Assembly (NCBI GenBank): GCA_004298015.1
Contig: SCSE01000080.1
Coordinates: forward strand, 1 to 64,000
Origin: Rhodanobacter sp.
Lineage (GTDB): Bacteria; Pseudomonadota; Gammaproteobacteria; Xanthomonadales; Rhodanobacteraceae
DNA length: 64,000 nucleotides
Direction: 5' to 3'
Positions within the stretch are counted from its first letter, which is position 1. Every line of letters begins with the position of its first letter. The notes beneath the pieces were generated by a model. The model saw only the letters and a program-made list of their open reading frames with translations, did not search any database and was not told where the DNA came from. The position numbers and the translations under genes were made by a program. Below are positions 20,092-29,081 of the stretch, one piece after another.

Positions 20092-21129
20092 TCACTTGAA
20101 GCTGTCCTTGTTCTTGGCGTAGGCGTAGGCCTGCTGGCGCGTTACGGCACCTCGCTTGACCAGATCCTGCAGGCACTGGTCCAGCGTCTGCATGCCGAAC
20201 TGCTGGCCGGTCTGGATCGACGAATACATCTGCGCCACCTTGTCCTCGCGGATCAGATTGCGGATCGCCGGTATGCCGACCATGATCTCGTGCGCCGCAA
20301 TGCGCCCGCCGCCCACCTTCTTCAGCAGCGACTGCGAGACCACCGCACGCAGCGATTCGGACAGCATCGAGCGCACCATCGGCTTTTCGCCGGCAGGGAA
20401 CACGTCGATGATGCGGTCGATGGTCTTGGCCGCCGAGCTGGTGTGCACGGTGGCAAACACCAGATGCCCGGTTTCCGCTGCGGTCAGCGCCAGCCGGATG
20501 GTTTCCAGATCACGCAACTCACCGACCAGGATGAAGTCGGGATCCTCACGCAGCGCCGAACGCAAGGCTTCGTTGAAGCCCAACGTGTCGCGATGAATTT
20601 CACGCTGATTGACCAGGCACTTCTGCGAGGTGTGCACAAATTCGATCGGATCCTCGATCGTCAGCATGTGGCCGTATTCGGTCTTGTTGATGTGATCGAC
20701 CATCGCTGCCAGCGTGGTCGACTTGCCCGAGCCCGTGGGCCCGGTGACCAGGATCAGGCCCTGCGGCTGCTCGATCAGCTCCTTGAATATCCGCGGACAA
20801 CCCAGGTCCTCCAGGGTCAGCACTTCGGAGGGAATGGTGCGAAATACCGCACCGGCGCCACGGTTCTGGTTGAAGGCATTGACACGAAAACGCGCCAATC
20901 CGGGAATCTCGAAGGAGAAATCGGTTTCGTGGAACTCCTCGTAGTCGCGCCGCTGCTTGTCGGACATGATGTCGTAGATCAGCGAGTGCACCTGCTTGTG
21001 CTCAAGTGCGGGAATATTGATACGGCGCACGTCGCCGTCGACGCGGATCATCGGCGGCAGGCCTGCCGAAAGGTGCAGATCCGAGGCCTTGTTCTTCACC
21101 GAGAAGGCAAGCAGTTCGGCAATGTCCAT
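20092..21129 (-). CDS. pilT: PilT, type IV pilus retraction motor ATPase
   Basis: 345 residues, the usual length. Walker A is GPTGSGKST (130-138), Walker B lies in DPDFILVGELRD (about 194-205), the His box in TVHTSSAAKTIDRI, and the PilT signature AIRNLIRE near 290. PilT depolymerises the pilus at the inner-membrane base and drives twitching, under the chemosensory genes at the left of this window. The TTG-rich C-terminal part ends in AKNKDSFK. pilU follows in the same direction. Confidence 0.97.
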   Translation of the reverse strand: MDIAELLAFSVKNKASDLHLSAGLPPMIRVDGDVRRINIPALEHKQVHSLIYDIMSDKQRRDYEEFHETDFSFEIPGLARFRVNAFNQNRGAGAVFRTIPSEVLTLEDLGCPRIFKELIEQPQGLILVTGPTGSGKSTTLAAMVDHINKTEYGHMLTIEDPIEFVHTSQKCLVNQREIHRDTLGFNEALRSALREDPDFILVGELRDLETIRLALTAAETGHLVFATVHTSSAAKTIDRIIDVFPAGEKPMVRSMLSESLRAVVSQSLLKKVGGGRIAAHEIMVGIPAIRNLIREDKVAQMYSSIQTGQQFGMQTLDQCLQDLVKRGAVTRQQAYAYAKNKDSFK

Positions 21130-21455
21130 CTATAGGGTTCCCCTCAACCGATCGTCTGGATGACTCAAGTGACACCGCAGCGAGGGCGACTCACGGAAAC
21201 CGGCCTCATCGGCTGGTGCTGGCGCACGTCCTGCCCCAAAGCCGATACCGCCCCCCCTGCAGCTGTCCCGATACTACTCGGGCCGCGGGCGGTGCGGCCA
21301 GCATTTCCGATGACCGGCGCACAATATCGTCGACTCTGTTGCGCCTCATCCAGGAATCGTGCGTGGCACAACGCCATCTTCCGAGCTTTGCCGCCACCTT
21401 GGCGCCGACTCCGGTAAGGTTACGTTCTCAATAGTATTGCGAAGGAGCTTTTTGC
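21130..21455. other. Gene-free interval between pilT and proC
   Basis: 326 bases between the divergent starts of pilT and proC. In many gammaproteobacteria yggS (about 230 codons) fills this place, but no frame here resembles it and the space is too short. The interval should contain both promoters. AAGGAGC stands before the proC ATG. I see no strong dyad or repeat. Confidence 0.5.
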
Positions 21456-22289
21456 ATGACACGTATTGCCTTTGTCGGCGGTGGCAACATGGCACGAAGC
21501 CTGATCGGCGGCCTGCTGAAAACCGGCTTCGCTGCCGGCGACATTCGGGTGGCCGAACCCAACGCCGAAGCCCGTCAGTCGCTGGGGCGCGAATTCGGCG
21601 TGACCTGCTACGCGGAAAACGCGCTTGCGATCGCCGATGTCGATGTCATCCTGCTGGCGGTCAAGCCGCAGATCATGCCGATGATCCGCGACGAACTTCA
21701 CGATACCCTGCAACGCAACCGGCCACTACTGATTTCTATCGCCGCCGGGGTGCGGCTGGATCAGCTCGAACGCTGGTTCGGCAGCCAGCTGCCGATCGTG
21801 CGCTGCATGCCGAACACGCCTTCCCTGATCGGCGCGGGCGCCACCGGGCTATGCGCCAACAAACACGTCAGCACTCCGCAAAAGGCCCTGGCCCAACATA
21901 TCCTCGACGCCGCCGGCATCACCCGCTGGGTCGACGACGAGGCGCTGATGGACACGGTCACCGCCATATCCGGCTCCGCCCCGGCGTATTTCTTCGCCCT
22001 GGTCGAGGCCCTCGAAGACGCCGCAGCGGCGCAGGGACTGCCACGTGAAACCGCCCGTGCACTGGCCGCCCAGACCTGCCTCGGCGCCGGCCGCATGCTG
22101 GTGGAAAGCGGCGAGGCACCGGGGACACTGCGCCAGCGGGTGACATCCCCGAACGGCACCACCCAGGCGGCACTCGAGAGCTTCCAGGCCGATGGCCTGG
22201 CACGCATCACGGCGCGCGCGGTAGCCGCTGCCACCCAACGCGGCGCAGCGCTGGCGGCGGAACTGGACCACGGAGCTCCATCCAAGTGA
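21456..22289 (+). CDS. proC: Pyrroline-5-carboxylate reductase
   Basis: 277 residues. It reduces pyrroline-5-carboxylate to proline with NAD(P)H, the last step of proline synthesis. The N-terminal Rossmann motif is FVGGGNMARSLIGG (about 5-18), VKPQIM follows, MPNTPSLIGAGATGL is the substrate and cofactor loop, and SGSAPAYFF with the C-terminal TSPNGTTQAAL are dimer-domain signatures. AAGGAG precedes the ATG. The TGA overlaps the GTG start of yggT. Confidence 0.96.
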   Translation: MTRIAFVGGGNMARSLIGGLLKTGFAAGDIRVAEPNAEARQSLGREFGVTCYAENALAIADVDVILLAVKPQIMPMIRDELHDTLQRNRPLLISIAAGVRLDQLERWFGSQLPIVRCMPNTPSLIGAGATGLCANKHVSTPQKALAQHILDAAGITRWVDDEALMDTVTAISGSAPAYFFALVEALEDAAAAQGLPRETARALAAQTCLGAGRMLVESGEAPGTLRQRVTSPNGTTQAALESFQADGLARITARAVAAATQRGAALAAELDHGAPSK

Positions 22290-22861
22290 GCTATCTGCTG
22301 AACGCTTTCTCGATGCTGATCGGCCTGGCCTTCGATGCCGTGGTCGCCCTGCTGGTGCTGCGCCTGTTGGCCGAAGCGTGCCGGGTCGACTTCAACAATC
22401 CGCTGAGCCAGTTTGTCTACCGCACCACCAATCCGGTACTGGCGCCGATCCGGCGCGTGGTGCCGAACTGGCGGCGAATCAACATCGCCGCCCTGCTGCT
22501 GGCGTGGCTGGCTGTCGTATTGAAGCAATTGCTGCTGTTTGGCTTGCTCGGCGTGATGCCGCATCCGCTCGGCTTGCTGCTGCTGGGTCTGGCCAAGTTG
22601 CTCGATTTCGTCCTGGTCTTCTACCTGATCGTGATCTTCGGCTGGTCGCTGCTCAGCATGTTTGCGCCGGATCAGCGCCAGCCGCTGCTGCGCCTGGCCA
22701 GTAGCCTGGTGGAGCCGCTGCTGCGACCGCTGCAGGGGCGGCTGGTGGTCGGCAGCATCGACTTCGCGCCAATGGCGGTGATGCTCGCACTGCTGCTCGC
22801 GCGCATGCTGATATCCGCGCCCTTGATGGACCTTGGCGCCCGACTGGCGCTGGGCGGCTGA
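22286..22861 (+). CDS. yggT: YggT-family membrane protein
   Basis: 191 residues starting at GTG 22286, overlapping proC by four bases. Two YGGT repeats, each with hydrophobic helices followed by a polar loop, can be seen: FNNPLSQFVYRTTNPVLAPI in the first half and a matching SLVEPLLRPLQG stretch in the second. About four membrane helices are predicted by eye. The family is linked to osmotic tolerance and, in some bacteria, division; its exact role is uncertain. Confidence 0.9.
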   Translation: MSYLLNAFSMLIGLAFDAVVALLVLRLLAEACRVDFNNPLSQFVYRTTNPVLAPIRRVVPNWRRINIAALLLAWLAVVLKQLLLFGLLGVMPHPLGLLLLGLAKLLDFVLVFYLIVIFGWSLLSMFAPDQRQPLLRLASSLVEPLLRPLQGRLVVGSIDFAPMAVMLALLLARMLISAPLMDLGARLALGG

Positions 22862-22881
22862 TCGTCGCCAGAGGGCGACGG

Positions 22882-22931
22882 CGCCCTCGGCGAGATGGCT
22901 GAGCCTCACTCCCACCGCAACGCCGAGGGCG
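22882..22931. terminator. Inverted repeat between yggT and the binding-protein gene
   Basis: CGCCCTCGGCG (22882-22892) and CGCCGAGGGCG (22921-22931) are exact inverted 11-base arms with a 28-base loop. They lie between two converging genes, so a shared terminator or a decayed repeat element are both possible. No T-tract follows on either side. Confidence 0.4.
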
Positions 22932-23010
22932 TCTCGACCTGCTCAACTGCGGCAGCGCGTCCATCGCCACCGCAGCGACGAGAAGATGGCGTCATGGCCA
23001 ACGCGGCCTC

Positions 23011-23808
23011 TCAGCGCAGCGCCCACGCCCTGATGAGGCGATGCATCGCCTCCAGGCCGTCGAACAGTGCCGCAGGTCCAGGCTGCAGGATGATCGGCGA
23101 CTTGATCTCGTGCAGATCGCCGTGGCGTACGGCCGGAATGGTCTCCCAGCCCGGCCTTGCCGCCACGCGTTCGGGTCGGAACCGCTTGCCGCACCACGAG
23201 CCAAAAATGATGTCGGGGGCGCGTCGCACCACCTCGTCACCGTTGGCCAGGATGCGCTGCTTCGCCAGCGACTCTCGGGCCAGCTCGGGGAAGCAATCGT
23301 CGCCACCGGCGATGCCGACCAGCTCGGCGACCCAGCGGATACCGGTGATGATGGGATCGTCCCACTCCTCGAAATACACCTTCGGGCGGCACGGCAGCTG
23401 AGCGGCGGCGGCACGGATTTCCGCGATGTGCCGCTCGGCCGTTTGCGCGTACGCCTCGGCCTTCTCGTGTGCGCCGACCATCGCGCCGAGCCGGCGGATA
23501 TAGGCGAGAATCCCGTCGACGCTGCGATGGTTGCTGACCCATACCTCGACGCCGGCCTTGATCAGCTCGCGCGCGATATCGGCCTGGATATCGGAAAAAC
23601 CGATCGCCAGATCCGGCTGCAACTTCAGGATTTCACCGATCTTTGCACTGGTGAAGGCCGACACCTTGGGCTTTTCCTTGCGCGCCCGCGGCGGACGCAC
23701 GGTAAAGCCCGAGATACCGACGATGCGGTGCTCCTCACCAAGCGCGTACAGCACTTCGGTGGGCTCCTCGGTGAGGCAGACGATGCGCCGGGGATAGGCG
23801 TCGCCCAT
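23011..23808 (-). CDS. Cobalamin-type periplasmic-binding-fold protein (BtuF-like)
   Basis: 265 residues from the ATG at 23808, which shares one base with the pdxH stop (TAATG). The class III binding-protein fold is shown by RIVCLTEEPTEVLYALG, RIVGISGFTVRP, a long connecting helix region and PDIIFGSWCGK. Proteins of this type bind corrinoids, haem or iron chelates for ABC import, but no signal peptide is visible and no permease or ATPase is adjacent. It may instead be a cytoplasmic member. Coupling to pdxH is positional only. Confidence 0.75.
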   Translation of the reverse strand: MGDAYPRRIVCLTEEPTEVLYALGEEHRIVGISGFTVRPPRARKEKPKVSAFTSAKIGEILKLQPDLAIGFSDIQADIARELIKAGVEVWVSNHRSVDGILAYIRRLGAMVGAHEKAEAYAQTAERHIAEIRAAAAQLPCRPKVYFEEWDDPIITGIRWVAELVGIAGGDDCFPELARESLAKQRILANGDEVVRRAPDIIFGSWCGKRFRPERVAARPGWETIPAVRHGDLHEIKSPIILQPGPAALFDGLEAMHRLIRAWALR

Positions 23809-24431
23809 TACGGGTAAAGCAGCCGGCTGGTCCAGGTCTGGCCGTGGCGACTCCACCTCAGCCGCTCATGCAGGCGGAATTCGGCGCCATACCAGAACTC
23901 CAGGATGTCCGGTTCAACCATATAGCCACCCCAGTGCGGCGGCCGGGGCACGTCGCGGCCCGCGTACTCCATTTCGCAGCGCGCCATGCGCTGCTCGAAG
24001 GTGTCACGATCCGGCAAGGTTTGCGATTGCAGCGAGGCCCATGCGCCGAGCTGACTCTGCCGCGGGCGACTGGCGAAGTAGGCATCGGACTCGTCGTCCT
24101 GAAGTTTGCGGGTCGTGCCTTCCACCCGGACCTGCACGCCGTGCCGAACTTTTTCCCAGAAGAAACACAACGCGACTTGGGGATGCGCCTCCATCTGGCT
24201 TCCCTTGTCGCTCTGGTAATTGGTAAAGAAACGGAATCCCCGCTCGTCTACGCCCTTCAGCAACACAATGCGCGAAGCTACGTGGCCCGCGCTGTCGACG
24301 GTGGCCAGATTCATCGGTATCGGAGCGCTGTCGTCCCCTGCCCTGGCCTCGTCCAGGAGTTTTCGAAAGGTCTCAAGTAGGTCGCGATTGAGCATGAACT
24401 GAAATCTTCCCTTTGGCATCGTGGCCGACAC
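23808..24431 (-). CDS. pdxH: Pyridoxamine 5'-phosphate oxidase
   Basis: Up to 207 residues. It oxidises pyridoxine or pyridoxamine phosphate to pyridoxal phosphate using FMN. Family signatures are SRIVLLKGVDERGFRFFTNY, ALCFFWE, and the C-terminal PPHWGGYMVEP with RLHERLRW, where Arg and His contact the substrate phosphate. In-frame ATGs also lie at 24419 and 24395; AGGGAAG stands about 12 bases before 24395, so the true start may be there. The short N terminus fits the family either way. Confidence 0.93.
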   Translation of the reverse strand: MSATMPKGRFQFMLNRDLLETFRKLLDEARAGDDSAPIPMNLATVDSAGHVASRIVLLKGVDERGFRFFTNYQSDKGSQMEAHPQVALCFFWEKVRHGVQVRVEGTTRKLQDDESDAYFASRPRQSQLGAWASLQSQTLPDRDTFEQRMARCEMEYAGRDVPRPPHWGGYMVEPDILEFWYGAEFRLHERLRWSRHGQTWTSRLLYP

Positions 24432-24627
24432 GCGCCATCATGTTATGGATGAACCGACGTGATGATAGTGCAATGCTCCTCCGATCCAGCAGCGCAAGTG
24501 CCGCATCCCCGGCCAAGGGCCCGACATCCTCGCTTCGCCGCCCTGGCTGCGGGGTCGAGCCAGAGTGGATCGGGTTCGAGCATCATCGGGGGGGCGCATG
24601 CGCTCGTTCGACCGCGCTACGGAGCCG

Positions 24628-25458
24628 ATGATGCCGATCACAAGCCCTCAGAACGAAGCCCTTGCCGGTCACCTGCTTGACCATTATGGCGAACGTATCG
24701 CGCGCGCTCGGCGACCCTATATCCTTGGCCTTTCCGGCCTGCAGGGCAGTGGCAAAAGCACGCTGGCGCAAGTGATGAAGGCACAGGCCGAGCGCCGAGG
24801 CTGGTCCACGGTGGTGCTTTCGCTGGACGATTTCTACTACGCTCGCAGCGATCGTGAGGCACTGGCGCAGCAGGTGCACCCGCTGTTGCGCAGTCGCGGG
24901 GTGCCGGGCACCCACGAAATCGAACTGCTGCTTTCCGTGCTGGCAGCGCTGCCGCAGGCATCAGACAAGCTGCCGGTGCGTCACCCGCGCTTCGACAAGG
25001 GCCGCGACACGCGCATTCCGCCCTCGCGCTGGTCACGGATCGGCCAGCGCCCCAACCTGGTCATCGTCGAGGGTTGGGCGCTGGGCATTCGCCCGCAGTT
25101 GCAGAGCGCACTGACGGCGCCGATCAACGCCCTGGAGCGTACCGAAGATCCCGATGGGCGCTGGCGCCGATGGGTCAACCAGCAGTTGCGCAGCTACCAG
25201 CCGCTATGGCGCAAATTCGACGCCTTGATCGTACTGCAGGCGCCCAGTTGGGATGTCGTACGCCGTTGGCGCGGTGAACAGGAACAGGCTTTGCTGGCGC
25301 GTCATGCCCCACTCGCCATGGATGCCGTGGCGATGAAACGGTTCCTGGCGCATTTCGAACGCCTCAGCCGGCATGCTCTCGCCACCTTGCCGGCACTGGC
25401 CGACACCTGTGTGGAATACGACCGCACGCGCAAGGTGATCGGCATCAGTCACGATTGA
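24628..25458 (+). CDS. P-loop kinase, D-glycerate 3-kinase-like
   Basis: 276 residues if begun at ATG 24628; a second ATG at 24631 has GGAG six bases upstream. Walker A is GLQGSGKST, then SLDDFYY (a phosphate-acceptor region like uridine or pantothenate kinases) and VIVEGWALGI (Walker B region). This set matches the plant and yeast type glycerate kinase family (GLYK, YggC-like) in the phosphoribulokinase/uridine-kinase superfamily. Substrate is not certain from sequence. It is divergent from pdxH and has no obvious operon partner. Confidence 0.75.
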   Translation: MMPITSPQNEALAGHLLDHYGERIARARRPYILGLSGLQGSGKSTLAQVMKAQAERRGWSTVVLSLDDFYYARSDREALAQQVHPLLRSRGVPGTHEIELLLSVLAALPQASDKLPVRHPRFDKGRDTRIPPSRWSRIGQRPNLVIVEGWALGIRPQLQSALTAPINALERTEDPDGRWRRWVNQQLRSYQPLWRKFDALIVLQAPSWDVVRRWRGEQEQALLARHAPLAMDAVAMKRFLAHFERLSRHALATLPALADTCVEYDRTRKVIGISHD

Positions 25459-25567
25459 TCTGAAATGAAGGCTCAAGGGTATCTGCCACACTGCAGCCGA
25501 TGTGGCGCAACAGAGACACGATCGACGCCCCCACAGCAGGGTTCGCAAGGTTTTTGCCGTTCCCCGC

Positions 25568-25909
25568 TCACCCCACCTCGACCTGTACCGCCGTGCCATA
25601 GGCCAGCACTTCGGTGACCCCCTCGGCCACGTCGTTGGCGTCATAGCGCATCGCCACCACGGCATTGGCACCCATCGCCGCCGCATGCTGCAGCATCAGC
25701 TCGAAGGCTTCTTCGTGGGCCTTTTCGCACAACTCGGTATAGATCGAGATATTGCCGCCAACCAGGGTCTGCAGCGCCGCGCCGAGATTGCCGATGACGC
25801 TGCGCGACCGCACCGTGATACCCCGCACGATGCCCATGGAGCGCACCACCCGTACGCCGTGCAGCTGGTCGGCGGTAGTGACCTGATGATGGGGGATACC
25901 TGGGGCCAT
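25568..25909 (-). CDS. YbjQ/UPF0145 family protein
   Basis: 113 residues from ATG 25909, with AGGAGA six bases before it. The family pattern is visible: GVVRG-like repeats early ([16 protein letters not shown]), then [20 protein letters not shown] and the strand VVAMRYD near the end. These small proteins form beta-rich oligomers, and their role is unknown; E. coli YbjQ binds metal-related stress conditions only by report. A possible pair with the SDR gene 41 bases upstream on the same strand. Confidence 0.88.
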   Translation of the reverse strand: MAPGIPHHQVTTADQLHGVRVVRSMGIVRGITVRSRSVIGNLGAALQTLVGGNISIYTELCEKAHEEAFELMLQHAAAMGANAVVAMRYDANDVAEGVTEVLAYGTAVQVEVG

Positions 25910-25950
25910 GAGAGTTCTCCTATCGGTGGATTGTGGCAAAGCACAGGGTG

Positions 25951-26784
25951 TCAGGATTCAAGCAACGCAGCATAGCCCGCGCGCGCGTCGCGCCAGCGCG
26001 GAACGAAGCCGCTGGCGCGCAGGCGGGCGTTGCTGAGCCGCTTGCTGCCCACCGCCGCCGGTGCCGGACCGTCGATGGCAGTCGGTACGCCGATCAATGA
26101 CGCCAGATGGTCGTACAGCCGGTCCAGCGGCAGCGGCGTGTCGTCCACGCCGAGGTAGAGTGGCAGCGGCGCATGCAGGTCCAGCAGATGCACGATCGCC
26201 GCGGCGGCATCGTCGACATGCATCCGGTTGGCCCAATGCGGTTGTGCGCGAGGTGCCCTGAGCTGGCCCGCCCGCAGCCGCTCCAGCCACTGCAGACGCC
26301 CCGGCCCGTAAAGCCCCGCCAGACGCAGCACGACCGCCGGCAGCTTTCGTGCTGCCAGCGCCTGCTCCGCCTGCAGCAACACCTGGCCATTGAAGCCCAA
26401 CGGTGCCGGCGGCGTGCTTTCGTCGACCCAGGCACCGGCATGCTCGCCATAGACTGCACTCGAGGACACCAGCAGCACGCGTTGCATGCGATCCAGATCC
26501 AGTGCATCGAGCAGATGCCGCAAGCCATCGATGAAAATCGCCCGATACGCGCTCACTTCGCGACGATCCGGGGTCGGCAGATAGACCAGCCGCGTGATGC
26601 CGCCCGGCAGTTCATGCAGGCTTTCAACCCGGGTCAGGTCGCCACGCCGCCAGCAGATACCGCCGGGATCTTCCGGTGGCGGCTGTCGACGCAGCGCGAA
26701 CACCTCGTCGCCACGCGCCAGCAAACGCTGTGCCACACGCCCACCCAGATCGCCGCAACCAGCCAGTAAAACCCGTTCGCCCAT
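25951..26784 (-). CDS. SDR-type NAD(P)-dependent epimerase/dehydratase (YeeZ-like)
   Basis: 277 residues; ATGs lie at 26787 and 26784. The N-terminal dinucleotide motif is [16 protein letters not shown], an atypical G-x-G-D-L-G spacing shared with YeeZ-type proteins. SSSAVYGE is the Ser/Tyr region of extended SDRs, though a YxxxK motif is not clear, and [12 protein letters not shown] and [13 protein letters not shown] are substrate-side motifs. The real substrate is unknown. It is divergent from aroK, 35 bases apart. Confidence 0.8.
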   Translation of the reverse strand: MGERVLLAGCGDLGGRVAQRLLARGDEVFALRRQPPPEDPGGICWRRGDLTRVESLHELPGGITRLVYLPTPDRREVSAYRAIFIDGLRHLLDALDLDRMQRVLLVSSSAVYGEHAGAWVDESTPPAPLGFNGQVLLQAEQALAARKLPAVVLRLAGLYGPGRLQWLERLRAGQLRAPRAQPHWANRMHVDDAAAAIVHLLDLHAPLPLYLGVDDTPLPLDRLYDHLASLIGVPTAIDGPAPAAVGSKRLSNARLRASGFVPRWRDARAGYAALLES

Positions 26785-26819
26785 CACCGCCCCCGTGGCC
26801 GCCCTGTTAGCATTTACGC

Positions 26820-27377
26820 ATGAATCCTTCGTCCAGCCTGTTCATTGTCGGACCGACCGGCGCCGGCAAGACGTCCGTCGGGCGCCGGCTTGCTGTGCAT
26901 TATGGCCTGCCGTTCGTCGACCTCGATCAGGAGATCGAACAGCACACCGGGGTGGATGTGAGCACCGTCTTCGACATCGAGGGCGAGGCCGGCTTTCGCC
27001 AACGCGAGAGTACCCTGCTCGATGAATGCACCCGCCGCAGCCATATGGTCCTGGCCACCGGCGCTGGCGCGGTGCTTGATCCGCAGAATCGCCGGCACCT
27101 GGTCGCACGCGGTTTCGTGGTCTGGCTGCAGACCAGTATCGAACAGCAACTGGAGCGGCTGGAGCGCGACAATCGGCGTCCGCTGCTCGCCGGCACCCAC
27201 CGGCTTGCGCGACTGCAGCTGATGGCACAGATTCGCGCACCGCTCTATCGCGACATCGCCGACATCGCCATACCCGGCGAGCACGGCAGCGTCAACGACG
27301 CCAGCGAACGCTGCATTGCGCTGATCGACAGCCACTGGCAGCGGCACCCGATTTCCTCGCCACCACAGATCGCATGA
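26820..27377 (+). CDS. aroK: Shikimate kinase
   Basis: 185 residues. It phosphorylates shikimate in the aromatic amino-acid pathway. Walker A is GPTGAGKTS (11-19), DLDQEIE binds shikimate, Arg60-type FRQRES follows, and RDNRRPLL is the lid. The motif that usually reads GGGxV is GAGAV (81-85), a Gly to Ala change in the substrate loop; it may be tolerated. The stop overlaps the aroB start (ATGA), giving the classic aroKB pair. Confidence 0.95.
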   Translation: MNPSSSLFIVGPTGAGKTSVGRRLAVHYGLPFVDLDQEIEQHTGVDVSTVFDIEGEAGFRQRESTLLDECTRRSHMVLATGAGAVLDPQNRRHLVARGFVVWLQTSIEQQLERLERDNRRPLLAGTHRLARLQLMAQIRAPLYRDIADIAIPGEHGSVNDASERCIALIDSHWQRHPISSPPQIA

Positions 27378-28465
27378 ACATGACAGCAGTCCAGACCATC
27401 GACGTCGTCCTCGGCCAGCGCAGTTATCCGGTATGGATCGGCCCCGGCCTGCTCGACGACGCCGCACGCTGGCGCCGCGTGCTGCGTGGTCGTCATGTGC
27501 TGGTGCTGAGCAATACCACCGTCGCGCCGCTGTATCTGGAACGCCTGAGCCAGGGCTTGCAGGGGCTGACGTGGTCCTCGTTCCTGCTCGACGATGGCGA
27601 GGCACACAAGAGCTTCGCCAACGTCGGGCGAGCCCTGGAAGCACTCGGTCAGCTCGGCGCCACCCGCGATGCCTGCGTCATCGCGCTGGGCGGTGGTGTG
27701 GTCGGCGACCTGGCCGGCTTTACCGCCGCCTGCTGGATGCGCGGTATCGACTTCATCCAGATCCCCACTACCTTGCTGGCGATGGTCGACTCATCGGTGG
27801 GCGGCAAGACCGGCGTCAACCTGCCGACCGGCAAGAATCTGGTCGGCGCCTTCCACCAGCCCCGCGCGGTAGTGGCCGACATCGTGACCCTGGAAACCCT
27901 GCCTGAGCGCGAGTACCGCGCCGGGCTGGCCGAGGTGATCAAGGGCGCGGCGATCGGCGACGAGGCGTTCTTCAACTGGCTGGAGCAACAGGTCGAGGCA
28001 CTGATCGCCCGTGAGCCGACGGTGCTGATCGAGGCGATCGCGCGCAAGGTGCGCTACAAGGCTGGCGTAGTTTCCCGTGACGAAACCGAACAAGGCGAGC
28101 GCGCCCTGCTCAACCTCGGCCATACCTTCGGCCATGCCCTGGAAACCGCCGGCGGCTATACCCGCTTGCTGCATGGCGAAGGCGTGGCCATCGGCATGGT
28201 ACTGGCCGCACGCCTGTCCGAACGCCTCGGCATGAGCGATGCAACCCATACCGCCCGGCTGCAACATCTGCTGCAACGCCTTGGCCTGCCGATGGTGATC
28301 CCGACCGCGATGGATCCGCAGCAGCTGTTGGCATTGATGCGGCTGGACAAGAAAAACAGCGCCGGCCAGCTACGCTTGATCCTGTGGCGCGGTGTCGGCC
28401 ATGCCGAAATTGTCAGCGGAGTCGATGAATCCGACGTGCTGGCCGTGCTGCAAAGCCCGTCCTGA
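27374..28465 (+). CDS. aroB: 3-dehydroquinate synthase
   Basis: 363 residues. It closes the ring of DAHP to 3-dehydroquinate using NAD and zinc. NAD contact [32 protein letters not shown], the zinc-ligand region (Glu in [14 protein letters not shown], His in [11 protein letters not shown] and [11 protein letters not shown]) and the C-terminal DKKN are all present. Length is as expected. ATG 27374 or 27380 may be used. It is translated with aroK. Confidence 0.97.
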   Translation: MNMTAVQTIDVVLGQRSYPVWIGPGLLDDAARWRRVLRGRHVLVLSNTTVAPLYLERLSQGLQGLTWSSFLLDDGEAHKSFANVGRALEALGQLGATRDACVIALGGGVVGDLAGFTAACWMRGIDFIQIPTTLLAMVDSSVGGKTGVNLPTGKNLVGAFHQPRAVVADIVTLETLPEREYRAGLAEVIKGAAIGDEAFFNWLEQQVEALIAREPTVLIEAIARKVRYKAGVVSRDETEQGERALLNLGHTFGHALETAGGYTRLLHGEGVAIGMVLAARLSERLGMSDATHTARLQHLLQRLGLPMVIPTAMDPQQLLALMRLDKKNSAGQLRLILWRGVGHAEIVSGVDESDVLAVLQSPS

Positions 28466-28721
28466 TGCCCCGCATCCAGCAGCCTCAATGTCGCGAATCC
28501 GCATCAGATGGCTCCTTGCAGCTGCGGTCTGCCACGTTTTTCTCGAGCCCACCGATCGAGGAAGGCCATCTCAAACCATGCTCCAAACGAGGGTACAGTC
28601 GATGGGTCGTCAGGAATGCCGTAGCAGCACACAACAGGCCGCGGGCACGGCGCACCGGCGCAAATCCTATAAACTGTGACGTCCGGCCGCGTGCCGGCCC
28701 GTGCTTGACCCACTGGAACCC

Positions 28722-28982
28722 ATGCGCCTCTATCTGCAAACCAACCCCACCTCGGCCGAGGCTCCGCGCTATGTCCAGATCGTGCTGGAACAGGACCTTC
28801 TCGGCGGCTGGACGCTGTATCGCGAGTCCGGTGCCCAGGGTGGCCGCGCGACCTTGAAGCGCGAGCAGTTCCTGGAACGCGAACAGGCGATTGCCGCGTT
28901 CGAGAAAGCACGCGACACCCAGTTGAAGCGCGGTTACCGGGTAATGTTCGCCCAAGGCCAGGAAGGCCCGCACGGCCACTGA
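28722..28982 (+). CDS. WGR-domain small protein
   Basis: 86 residues from ATG 28722. The middle holds a WGR-like domain: YVQIVLEQDLLGGWTLYRES, then GAQGGRATLKREQF and a C-terminal helix with KARDTQLKRGY. WGR domains bind nucleic acid in PARPs and in small bacterial proteins. No partner gene is obvious. The stop codon TGA is the first three bases of a repeat element also found at the end of tsaB. Confidence 0.8.
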   Translation: MRLYLQTNPTSAEAPRYVQIVLEQDLLGGWTLYRESGAQGGRATLKREQFLEREQAIAAFEKARDTQLKRGYRVMFAQGQEGPHGH

Positions 28983-29040
28983 GAGACTGCGAAAAAATCG
29001 TCCGCTGGCTGCGATCGCCGTTAGACGCCCTTGCCGGCGG
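28980..29040 (+). repeat. Stop-codon-linked repeat, copy A
   Basis: Begins with the TGA of the WGR gene. 28980-29006 matches the start of copy B (39592 leftward) at 23 of 27 positions, including the common core GAAAAAATCG. 29007-29040 matches B at 39538-39505 at 27 of 34. Copy B has about 27 extra bases in the middle. Confidence 0.7.
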
Positions 29041-29081
29041 CGTTCGACAGGTTCCCAAGCTCCGATCCCTCCCACACGTTG

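Noticed and set aside
18735-20099. 454-codon open frame opposite pilU
   Set aside because: It is the antisense shadow of a conserved gene in high-GC DNA; composition is rich in His, Arg and Gln with no family motif.
22882-22931. Inverted repeat as a mobile element end
   Set aside because: Only one copy is seen and it has no GTAG; a shared terminator between converging genes is simpler.
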